A DNA stretch of 43,203 nucleotides from Fuerstiella sp. (lineage in GTDB: Bacteria; Planctomycetota; Planctomycetia; Planctomycetales; Planctomycetaceae), in NCBI GenBank assembly GCA_029247265.1, contig JAQWLN010000074.1:1-43203 (forward strand). The letters run 5' to 3'. The translations under genes and the position numbers were made by a program. Below the pieces are notes generated by a model. The model worked only from the letters and a program-made list of their open reading frames with translations, was not told the DNA's origin and did no database searches. Shown piece after piece: positions 1 through 7,093 of this stretch (within the stretch, counting starts at the first letter, position 1; every line of letters starts with the position of its first letter).

Positions 1-186
1 GTCACTGATGTTCCTCCTGATTGAACTAACTTATGCTCCGTCAAACTCAGCCAATAGTACGCACCGACTCCAAGTTCGAACAGAGGCTTGCCCTGAGCTT
101 CTGGCCCACCCGGTTGACGTTCGTGGCAGAAGTGTGTGCAATCTGCAGCCTTCCGCCGCTAACTCCCTCCGAAGTCGAGACCTGCT

Positions 187-558
187 GTGAACACGTCTGC
201 TGCCGCACTGGACGCTGATCCGGACTTGGAACCGGATCCCTTATTCGTCGCCGCCTTCCGCGAAACCCGCTGGATCCTGCTGATGTGGCTGTCGTGTTTT
301 GCGTGGACATTGACCGTCTGCCTAAACTTCGGGTATCCCGAAACAGTCGATCCATTGAACTTTCCTATGGTGCTCGGAATTCCCGCCTGGGTGGCGTGGG
401 GCATCGCATTTCCATGGCTGATTGCCAATGGGGTGACAATTTGGTTCTGTCTGTGTGTGATGGAAGACGCAGACCTTGGAGAAGATGTCAGCGAAGCGCA
501 AGCGGCGCAGGCAGCAGAATCAGCTGGCACTCCAGTAGAGGGAGGCAGCGATGTTTGA
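187..558 (+). CDS. small two-helix membrane protein, DUF997/YhdT-like symporter partner
   Basis: A 123-residue protein with two hydrophobic segments (about residues 29-49 and 60-90) and an acidic, alanine-rich C-terminal tail. The start is GTG at 187, the only reasonable start in this frame, with just a weak purine stretch upstream. Its stop codon lies inside the first codons of the next gene (the shared bases read ATGTTTGA), so translation of the two is almost certainly coupled. Small two-helix proteins of the DUF997/YhdT type are commonly encoded directly upstream of sodium/solute symporters such as PanF, and the size, topology and position here fit that pattern. Role as an accessory subunit of the transporter is inference from context; no catalytic motif is visible. 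Confidence 0.72.
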   Translation: MNTSAAALDADPDLEPDPLFVAAFRETRWILLMWLSCFAWTLTVCLNFGYPETVDPLNFPMVLGIPAWVAWGIAFPWLIANGVTIWFCLCVMEDADLGEDVSEAQAAQAAESAGTPVEGGSDV

Positions 559-2503
559 ATTCTCACTGCTGCACCTGCCGATCACTATCGCCGCAGCCGG
601 ATCATCGGCTTTGGTGACTTTCTGCCTGTACACGCTGGCCGTGTTCGGCCTGGCGGCTCTGTCGAGTCGCCTGCTGAAGAACCGCAATTTTCTAAACGAA
701 TATTTCCTTGGAAGTCGCAGTCTGGGCGTCTGGGCGCTGGCCCTGACATTTGCCGCGACCAGCGCTTCGGGAGGCTCCTTCACGGGGTTCCCGTCGTTGA
801 TTTACACTCATGGCTGGGTGTTGGCGCTGTGGATCGCCAGCTACATGATTTTTCCAATCTGTACGATGGGGCTACTGGGTAAACGTATCAATCAGGTGGC
901 CCGAAAGACGGGCGCAATCACTGTTCCTGATATTCTGAGAGACCGATTCCAGAGTGCGTCGTTCGCCATTCTGGCCACTGCGCTGCTGGTGTTTTTTACC
1001 TGCGTCAATCTTGTGGGGCAGTTCAAAGCCGGCAGTATGATCCTGCAGACGCTGCTGGGAGAAAACGCGACGTATCTGGCTTTGCGTGGCATTGTCGGAA
1101 ACTTCATGCAGTCTTCACAGATGCTGGCTGGACTGGACCCCGGCTATTTTCTGTGCCTGCTTACGTTCGGGGTGGCTGTGATTATCTACACGACGTGGGG
1201 AGGGTTTCACGCAGTTGTGTGGACCGATGTGATGCAGGGCGTTGTGATGGTTTTGGGTGTCATCATCATGCTGCCACTGGCGATACACCAGGTCGGCGGT
1301 TTGCAGCATGCCACCGAGACGCTGGCGCAGATGGTGCCGCCGCATCGGGCCGAGATCGTGATTCAAACTGATTTAGAAGATCCCGACGTTCCGAAAGGGA
1401 CGTGGTTGCAGACAAGTGAGTCGCCTTCGCGAATCTTTCGTATCGGTGAGGCCGCGTCATTTGATGGGGCCGGCAAAGCCATGGTCAATGGGATTGAAAT
1501 CGTCGATACAGGCGACCAGCAGCGCATTCGTTCCGGCTCCGTTGATGTCAGCTTTGAAGAAGCTGTCTCTATTGTTGAAGTCAGGAGTTCAACGCCAGCT
1601 GCCTATCCGGGGGATGCGCGTCCCGGAGTCTACGTGACGGCTCCGGGGCCGGACGCCAACAAGATGGACGGCATGCTGCCGATGAGCCTGGCGTTTTCCA
1701 TGTTTTTCTACTGGGCCATTTCCGGCACTGGCCAGCCCAGCAGCATGGTCCGCCTGATGGCCTTCAAGGACACTCGCACGCTGCGGATCTCCATTGCGAG
1801 TGTGGCTATGTATTTTTCCTTCATTTACTTTCCGCTGGTGGTGATCTTTTGCTGTTCGCGTCTTCTGCTGCCGGGAATGGAGGTCGAATCGGACCGGATC
1901 ATGCCGCAGATGGCAGTGACTCTGACTTCCAATATCGGTGCCGGCTGGCTGGCCGGCCTGCTGGTAGCCGCACCCTTTGCGGCCGTGATGTCCACGGTCG
2001 ACAGTTTTCTGCTGATGATCTCGTCAGCGGTCGTGCGGGATTACTACCAGCGGAACGTGAACCCTGACGCTTCTCAGAAAACGCTGCAGCGGATGAGTTA
2101 TGCCTGCACGATTGTCGTGGGGATTGGCGTTGTTATTGCCGCCTTGAACCCTCCGGAGTTTCTGCAGTACGTCATTGTGTACGTCGGCAGCGGTCTGGCC
2201 GCCTGTTTTCTGGCGCCGATGTCGCTGGCCCTGTACTGGAAACGGATGACAACGTCGGGGGCCTTCGCCAGCATGCTGGGCGGTTTTCTGTGCCATCTTT
2301 CGCTGTACGTCGTGGGCTGGTATCGCGGAGACGGTTTCACCAAACCCATGCGGCCGTTTTCTCTCGATCCGGTCGTGGTCGGGATCGTAATGTCATTCAC
2401 GGCCGGGGTCGTTGTGTCACTGCTGACGCCACCACCGCCGAAGGAACTGATCGAAAAGTATTTCTACACTCGTCGGGATAAGGTGTCCGGTCAAAAACCA
2501 TAG
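551..2503 (+). CDS. sodium:solute symporter (SSS family), PanF-like with a soluble insert
   Basis: A 650-residue polytopic inner-membrane protein. Serial hydrophobic segments and the early glycine/serine-rich stretch (FLGSRSLGVWALALTFAATS, near residue 52) are typical of the SSS family, which couples uptake of a small solute to a sodium gradient. PanF-type members are about 480 residues; this one is longer mainly because of a hydrophilic insert at roughly residues 273-376, between membrane segments, with a beta-rich composition. A strong ribosome binding site (GGAGG at 541-545, five bases before ATG) supports the start, which lies within the previous gene. The substrate cannot be told from sequence; pantothenate or another carboxylate are possibilities. 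The gene converges on ribBA with an 80-base gap in which I see no terminator. Confidence 0.9.
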   Translation: MFEFSLLHLPITIAAAGSSALVTFCLYTLAVFGLAALSSRLLKNRNFLNEYFLGSRSLGVWALALTFAATSASGGSFTGFPSLIYTHGWVLALWIASYMIFPICTMGLLGKRINQVARKTGAITVPDILRDRFQSASFAILATALLVFFTCVNLVGQFKAGSMILQTLLGENATYLALRGIVGNFMQSSQMLAGLDPGYFLCLLTFGVAVIIYTTWGGFHAVVWTDVMQGVVMVLGVIIMLPLAIHQVGGLQHATETLAQMVPPHRAEIVIQTDLEDPDVPKGTWLQTSESPSRIFRIGEAASFDGAGKAMVNGIEIVDTGDQQRIRSGSVDVSFEEAVSIVEVRSSTPAAYPGDARPGVYVTAPGPDANKMDGMLPMSLAFSMFFYWAISGTGQPSSMVRLMAFKDTRTLRISIASVAMYFSFIYFPLVVIFCCSRLLLPGMEVESDRIMPQMAVTLTSNIGAGWLAGLLVAAPFAAVMSTVDSFLLMISSAVVRDYYQRNVNPDASQKTLQRMSYACTIVVGIGVVIAALNPPEFLQYVIVYVGSGLAACFLAPMSLALYWKRMTTSGAFASMLGGFLCHLSLYVVGWYRGDGFTKPMRPFSLDPVVVGIVMSFTAGVVVSLLTPPPPKELIEKYFYTRRDKVSGQKP

Positions 2504-2583
2504 ACACTTCTCTGCCGAACAGCGAGTTGAAAGTTTCGCATTCCGGTTCGTGCAAACAGACGAAATTCCGGCGTCTACACGCC

Positions 2584-3813
2584 TCATTCGGCTGTAGTTT
2601 CGTCCGGCAGGATGTGTCCCATCTTTTCTTTCTTGGTGGCCATATAGCTGGTTCGACATTCGTGTGCAGGAGCAATGATCGGCACCTGTTCGACCAGTTC
2701 AAGATCGACTGCGTTATAGACGAAGTCTTCGGTCTTCTTGGGATTATTCGTCAGCAGGCGGACTTTGTGCAGCCCCAGATCCTTCAGGATCTGCAGGCCG
2801 ACCATGTAGTCCCGCATGTCGGCCTTATAGCCGAGTTTGTGATTGGCTTCGACCGTATCCAGGCCTTCGTCCTGCAGCTTGTAGGCCTTCAGTTTCGCTA
2901 GCAGACCAATTCCACGGCCTTCCTGCGGCAGATAGACGACGGCGCCGGCACCTTCGTTCTGGATCATTTGCATGGCCATATGCAACTGGTCACCGCAGTC
3001 GCAGCGAAGTGAATTCAGAACGTCACCCGTGAAGCAGGATGAGTGCATGCGTACCAGTGGTGCGTCCGTTTTTGACAGATCCCCCCAGACGATCGCCATC
3101 GGTTCCTGGTCTTCGTGCGTGACCTGATAGGCGATCACTCGAGGTGTACCGCAATCTCGCATGGGGATTTTCACTTCGACGATCCGGGTTATCAGCTGTT
3201 CCCGAATTCGGCGGTATTTGATCAATTCTTCGATCGTAATGATCGGGATGTCATGTTGGGCTGAAATGGCTTCCAGTTCCTCAAGGTCAGCCATTCCGTG
3301 GCCACCCTGACTGCAGATTTCGATAATCGCGCCCACTGAACGCAGGCCTGCCAGTCTCATCAGGTCGACCGTGGCTTCCGTGTGCCCGGCTCGACGCAGC
3401 ACTCCACCGTCCATGGCCATCAGTGGAGACAGGTGACCGGGGCGCAAGAAATCATCCGGCCCCGCCTGCGGGTTGGCCAGCTCCTTGATCGTCCTGGCTC
3501 GATTGTCGGCACTGACGCCGGTACCCGCTTCCAGGTGGTCGACAGTCGTAAGAAATGCCGTCTTGTGGGGAGCCGTGTTGTAGGAATCGTCGATGACCGG
3601 CTTGAGCCGCAGGCGGTCCGCTTCGTCTGCGGACATAGGTACGCACATCGTGCCTCGTCCGACTCTCAGCATAAAGTCGACCTGTTCTGCCGTTATGGAT
3701 TCCGCCGCGCAGATGAAGTCTCCTTCGTTTTCACGGTCTTCGTCGTCCACCACGATAATCATTTCGCCCCGCTTGAGCGCGGACAACGCATTTTCGATTG
3801 CTTCAAACGGCAT
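2584..3813 (-). CDS. ribBA: bifunctional 3,4-dihydroxy-2-butanone-4-phosphate synthase / GTP cyclohydrolase II
   Basis: A 409-residue cytosolic enzyme supplying both precursors of riboflavin: it makes dihydroxybutanone phosphate from ribulose 5-phosphate and opens the GTP ring. The N-terminal half (about residues 1-205) carries the DHBP synthase motifs DDEDRENEGD and RAGHTEATVDL. The C-terminal half carries the GTP cyclohydrolase II zinc-site motif (CFTGDVLNSLRCDCGDQ), the YLPQEGRGIGL loop and the LLTNNPKK motif. The start is placed at ATG 3813 because the protein then begins MPFEAIENAL, as in relatives. The frame stays open for another 50 codons upstream, but that stretch is low complexity and includes a tandem DNA repeat. 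No other rib gene is nearby, and I do not see an FMN riboswitch in the upstream region. Confidence 0.95.
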   Translation of the reverse strand: MPFEAIENALSALKRGEMIIVVDDEDRENEGDFICAAESITAEQVDFMLRVGRGTMCVPMSADEADRLRLKPVIDDSYNTAPHKTAFLTTVDHLEAGTGVSADNRARTIKELANPQAGPDDFLRPGHLSPLMAMDGGVLRRAGHTEATVDLMRLAGLRSVGAIIEICSQGGHGMADLEELEAISAQHDIPIITIEELIKYRRIREQLITRIVEVKIPMRDCGTPRVIAYQVTHEDQEPMAIVWGDLSKTDAPLVRMHSSCFTGDVLNSLRCDCGDQLHMAMQMIQNEGAGAVVYLPQEGRGIGLLAKLKAYKLQDEGLDTVEANHKLGYKADMRDYMVGLQILKDLGLHKVRLLTNNPKKTEDFVYNAVDLELVEQVPIIAPAHECRTSYMATKKEKMGHILPDETTAE

Positions 3814-3846
3814 AGCAACACCATTTCCGAGATAAGGGTAGGAGAT

Positions 3847-3882
3847 TAGCAGGGCCAACGACGCTAGCAGGGCCAACGACGC
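3847..3882. repeat. 18-bp tandem duplication
   Basis: Two perfect adjacent copies of TAGCAGGGCCAACGACGC. The length is a multiple of three, so read on the minus strand it lengthens the open frame upstream of ribBA by a repeated six-residue unit rather than breaking it. Probably a replication-slippage duplication in non-coding leader. Confidence 0.85.
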
Positions 3883-4259
3883 GGGGGCGGGGCTTTTTTC
3901 GTTTGCAACGCTGTGTTGCTCCAGTCCATCGCTGGACTGAAAAAAAAACGGTTTCAGCAACACGAAATAGAAGCACGAAGCGCGAACGAGTCAAAATCGT
4001 GAGCAAACGAGGGCGGTATCTCACATACTGATGCTGCGTGCTGCTATTGAAACTGCCTCCAGGGCTCTGCAATCAACCTGAAAATCGGCCCGGTCACATG
4101 TCCCGGCCTCAGGTGATTCATTCTACGAGTGGCGGGTCGATCGACAACATAGTGCTGCCTGTGAGGGAAAAAGCGTGCAGAATTGATCAGAAAGTCAACG
4201 GCAATTGACTGGTTGAATCTCTAGTTTCGTAGCGAGCAATAGTTCGGCCATCCTGTGTC

Positions 4260-4287
4260 TTGACTCTCATCGCTCAACAAATACCCT
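4260..4287 (+). promoter_or_regulatory. possible sigma70-type promoter for the DUF1549 gene
   Basis: TTGACT (4260-4265) is a five-of-six match to a -35 box, followed after 16 bases by TACCCT (4282-4287), a weak -10 match. It lies about 100 bases ahead of the start codon, just before a palindrome. The -10 element is poor, so this is tentative. Confidence 0.25.
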
Positions 4288-4297
4288 AGTCATTGTG

Positions 4298-4312
4298 CAG
4301 AACACCGTTCTG
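4298..4312. promoter_or_regulatory. 15-bp palindrome, possible operator
   Basis: CAGAACACCGTTCTG is a perfect inverted repeat with six-base arms and a three-base centre, 75 bases ahead of the DUF1549/DUF1553 gene and immediately downstream of the possible promoter. The arms resemble half sites of dimeric regulators. It differs from the Gram-positive LexA box because the spacer between GAAC and GTTC is three, not four. Confidence 0.4.
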
Positions 4313-4386
4313 TCCCACCAAGTTAACTCTAACCTGCCCTCCATACATACGGCATGATGCCGTGCTCACCATCTGGAGATCAACTC

Positions 4387-6840
4387 ATGATGAAGATCCG
4401 CTTCGTCTTTCTTCTCGCTCTGGTCTGTGCATTCGGTACGTCGAACACCAATGCAGACACACCGTTGCAGATCGGCCCCGTCGATGACTCCGGCGTTGTT
4501 CAGATCCGCAGTCGGGATACTCGACAGCAACTGTTTGTGACCCACTCTGCCGATGCCAGCGAAATCGACGTGACTCGCACGGCCACGTTTTCTGTTCAGC
4601 CGGAAGGTGTGCTGCAAGTTGACGAGACCGGACTGGTGACTCCGCTGGCTGATGGTGAAGCCGTCATCAAGGCCCAGCAGGGCGATCACGCTGTGGAGCT
4701 GAAAGTTGTGGTGAGTGGGTTTGAAAAACCGTTGCCCATCAACTTCCGTAACCAAATCGTCCCGGTCTTTACGAAGCTGGGCTGCAACAGCGGTGGTTGT
4801 CACGGTAAATCCGGTGGTCAGAATGGCTTCAAACTGTCGCTTCTGGGGTTCTATCCCGCAGACGATTTCGAGTTCCTTCGCAAAGAGTCTCGCGGTCGCC
4901 GCATCTTTCCAGGCGCGCCATCGGAAAGCCTGCTGCTGACGAAGGCGACCGGACGCTCGCCACACGGCGGTGGCAAACGGATGGATCTTGCGAGCTATGA
5001 ATACCGGATGTTGATCGGCTGGATCGAACAGGGAATGCCCTTCGGCAAGGCCGAAGACCCGTACGTGACGGCCATTCAATGCTATCCGGATGCGCGAGTC
5101 ATGCCGCAGGGCAGTGACCAGCAGATCAGTGTCATCGCGACGTATAGTGATGGGACGACTGAAGACGTAACTCGCATGGCACTGTACGAACCGAATGATG
5201 CAGAAATGGCCGAATCCAGTGAATCCGGTCTCGTCTCGACGCTCGACCTTGCTGGCGAAGTTGCCATCATGGCTCGCTATCAGGGACAGGTAAGTACCTT
5301 TCGGGCGACGATCCCGCTGGGCGCCGATACTTCCAGCATGCCGGAAGCGAAAAATCTTGTCGACACGGCCGTGTTCAACAAGCTGCACCTGCTGGGTATT
5401 CCACCTGCCGAACAAAGCGACGACGCAACGTTTCTGCGGCGAGTGTCTCTGGACATCGCGGGAGCTCTTCCGTCCGACGCGAAGGTCCGAGAATTTCTGG
5501 CAAGCACTGATCCGGCGAAACGTGACAAGCTGATTGACGAACTGTTGGACAGCACCGAATACGCCGATCACTTCGCCAATAAATGGAACTTTATTCTGCG
5601 AAATAAAAAGTCCAAAGGCGAGGACGCGTCCGGCACGCATCTGTTTCATCAGTGGGTCTGGAACAATATCTACGAAAATAAACCGTACGACCGATTCGTT
5701 CGTGAAATCATTACGGCATCCGGTGAGCCGCTGATGAATCCCGCTGTGACGTGGTACCGCGAAGTTGACCAGGTGGAAGAACAGGTTGAAGATACGGCGC
5801 AACTGTTTCTGGGGATTCGCATCCAGTGTGCTCGCTGTCACCACCATCCGTTCGAAAAGTGGAGTCAGAACGATTACTACAGTTTGGCGGCGTTCTACAA
5901 ACGTGTCGGCAAAAAGGCGATTCCCGGCGTTGCCGGAGGTTTCCGCGATCGTCAGATCTTCCACAACGAAGGTGTGGCCACGGCCAACAATCCTCGATCC
6001 GGTGCAGCGTTGAAGCCCGCCGGACTGGGAGGTGAGCCACTGGACATTTCCGCGGAACAGGATCCTCGTGTCCAGCTGGCGGATTGGATGAGCAACCCCG
6101 AGAACCCGTTCTTCGCCAAGTCCCTTGTAAACCGATATTGGAAGCACTTCTTTAACCGCGGGATTGTCGAGCCGGAAGATGACATGCGGGAAACGAATCC
6201 TCCGTCCAATCCGGAACTTCTGGACGGTCTCGCCAATCACTTCATTGAATCAGGTTTTGACCTGAAGGAACTTGTGCGCACGATCTGCCGTTCGAAGACG
6301 TACCAGCTGAGTTCGCTGCCGAACGAATACAACGCGAACGATAAACAGAACTTCAGCCGATACTATCCTCGTCGCCTGAGCGCCGAGGCGCTGTATGACG
6401 GATTTCACAAGGTGACCATGACATCCGAAAAATTCGGTGGTATGCCAGCGGGGACTCATGCTCTGCAGTTGGTGGATTCGTCCAACGGTCCATATTTCCT
6501 GAAGGTGTTCGGTATGCCTCAGGGCGATACTGCCTGTGAGTGTGAACGCAGCCAGGACGCCAATCTTGCTCAAAGTCTGCATCTGCTCAACAGCAAAGAG
6601 ATTCAGGATAAAATTTCCAAGAACGAAGCTCGAGCCGCAAAGCTCGCGGCTGATACAGAACGCAGCAATGAAGACCGCATGACAGAACTTTACCAGGTCG
6701 TCTTTGCTCGTAATCCTCGGCCGGACGAAATGGAAGTCGCCGTCAACTACATTGGTCGTCACAAAGAAAATCCTCGGATCGCGTACGAAGATATTCTCTG
6801 GGCTCTGATCAACACGAAGGAGTTTCTGTTCAATCATTGA
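4387..6840 (+). CDS. exported DUF1549/DUF1553 planctomycete cytochrome-like protein
   Basis: An 817-residue protein with an N-terminal signal peptide (MMKIRFVFLLALVCAFGTS). Reading along it: a bacterial Ig-like (BIG2) domain at about 35-112; a cytochrome c-like region at about 130-230 with an unusual CNSGGCHG motif (four residues between the cysteines) near residue 133; a DUF1549 domain at about 324-525 that contains a canonical CARCH haem-binding motif near 481 followed by HHPFEKW; and a DUF1553 domain from about 559 to the end (NRYWKHFFNRGIVEPEDD). These proteins are abundant in planctomycetes and are thought to act in the periplasm, possibly in redox steps of polysaccharide use, but no activity is proven. 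The start at 4387 follows GGAG at 4375-4378 and gives a clean signal peptide. The usual DUF1501 partner is not adjacent. Confidence 0.93.
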   Translation: MMKIRFVFLLALVCAFGTSNTNADTPLQIGPVDDSGVVQIRSRDTRQQLFVTHSADASEIDVTRTATFSVQPEGVLQVDETGLVTPLADGEAVIKAQQGDHAVELKVVVSGFEKPLPINFRNQIVPVFTKLGCNSGGCHGKSGGQNGFKLSLLGFYPADDFEFLRKESRGRRIFPGAPSESLLLTKATGRSPHGGGKRMDLASYEYRMLIGWIEQGMPFGKAEDPYVTAIQCYPDARVMPQGSDQQISVIATYSDGTTEDVTRMALYEPNDAEMAESSESGLVSTLDLAGEVAIMARYQGQVSTFRATIPLGADTSSMPEAKNLVDTAVFNKLHLLGIPPAEQSDDATFLRRVSLDIAGALPSDAKVREFLASTDPAKRDKLIDELLDSTEYADHFANKWNFILRNKKSKGEDASGTHLFHQWVWNNIYENKPYDRFVREIITASGEPLMNPAVTWYREVDQVEEQVEDTAQLFLGIRIQCARCHHHPFEKWSQNDYYSLAAFYKRVGKKAIPGVAGGFRDRQIFHNEGVATANNPRSGAALKPAGLGGEPLDISAEQDPRVQLADWMSNPENPFFAKSLVNRYWKHFFNRGIVEPEDDMRETNPPSNPELLDGLANHFIESGFDLKELVRTICRSKTYQLSSLPNEYNANDKQNFSRYYPRRLSAEALYDGFHKVTMTSEKFGGMPAGTHALQLVDSSNGPYFLKVFGMPQGDTACECERSQDANLAQSLHLLNSKEIQDKISKNEARAAKLAADTERSNEDRMTELYQVVFARNPRPDEMEVAVNYIGRHKENPRIAYEDILWALINTKEFLFNH

Positions 6841-6849
6841 TGGCATCGC

Positions 6850-6875
6850 GGGGTCAGGTCCAACGACCTGACCCC
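6850..6875. repeat. REP-like perfect hairpin
   Basis: GGGGTCAGGTC, loop CAAC, GACCTGACCCC: an 11-bp perfect stem starting nine bases after the DUF1549 stop codon. There is no U-tract after it, so it is not a standard intrinsic terminator. The GGGGTCAGGTC core resembles REP/RAYT-type palindromes that occur in many copies in other bacterial genomes. Only one copy is visible here. Confidence 0.6.
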
Positions 6876-7093
6876 CGTGTGTCCTGTGTTCGCGACGTGT
6901 TCACGGGTAGGCCAGCGGTGAGTGTGAAAGCGAGGTCAAAGGACCCGCGCACCGCACCGTTCAACGGTCCACCAAATCTGTCCGGCACTCGGACAGTTGC
7001 CAACTCGTGTATACGACAGTTAGAACAGTCAGCAGTCCGCTTCCGCGGCACAACCTTCCACCCTCCCTCCCTCCTCTCTCAGCCCGAAACGCC

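Larger units (their letters stand above)
3814..4386. other. divergent intergenic region between ribBA and the DUF1549 gene
   Basis: About 570 bases without a convincing gene. It holds the 18-bp tandem repeat at 3847-3882, an inverted repeat CAGTCC/GGACTG at about 3923-3940 followed by an A-run on the plus strand, and near the right end a possible promoter with a 15-bp palindrome. It must contain promoters for both flanking genes. The conserved elements of an FMN riboswitch are not recognisable ahead of ribBA. Confidence 0.6.

Noticed and set aside
1..186. Two short overlapping plus-strand frames at the left edge
   Set aside because: They have no ribosome binding site or family resemblance, and the stretch is more likely the leader of the symporter operon.
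3923..3950. Inverted repeat CAGTCC/GGACTG near a homopolymer as an intrinsic terminator
   Set aside because: On the plus strand the run after the hairpin is A rather than T, and on the minus strand the T-run precedes the stem, so it is not oriented as a terminator for either gene.
3814..3963. A 50-residue N-terminal extension of RibBA
   Set aside because: The extra part is low complexity, contains a DNA tandem repeat and is absent from the family pattern, which begins at the ATG at 3813.
3814..4150. FMN riboswitch upstream of ribBA
   Set aside because: I looked for the conserved RFN elements on the minus strand and did not find them. A covariance-model search would be decisive.
4298..4312. 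LexA (SOS) box reading of the palindrome
   Set aside because: GAAC and GTTC are separated by three bases rather than four, and the downstream gene is not a repair gene.
4366..6240. A 624-codon open frame on the minus strand across the DUF1549 gene
   Set aside because: It mirrors the plus-strand coding sequence, has no family resemblance, and the plus strand holds clear conserved motifs. It is an antisense shadow caused by codon bias.
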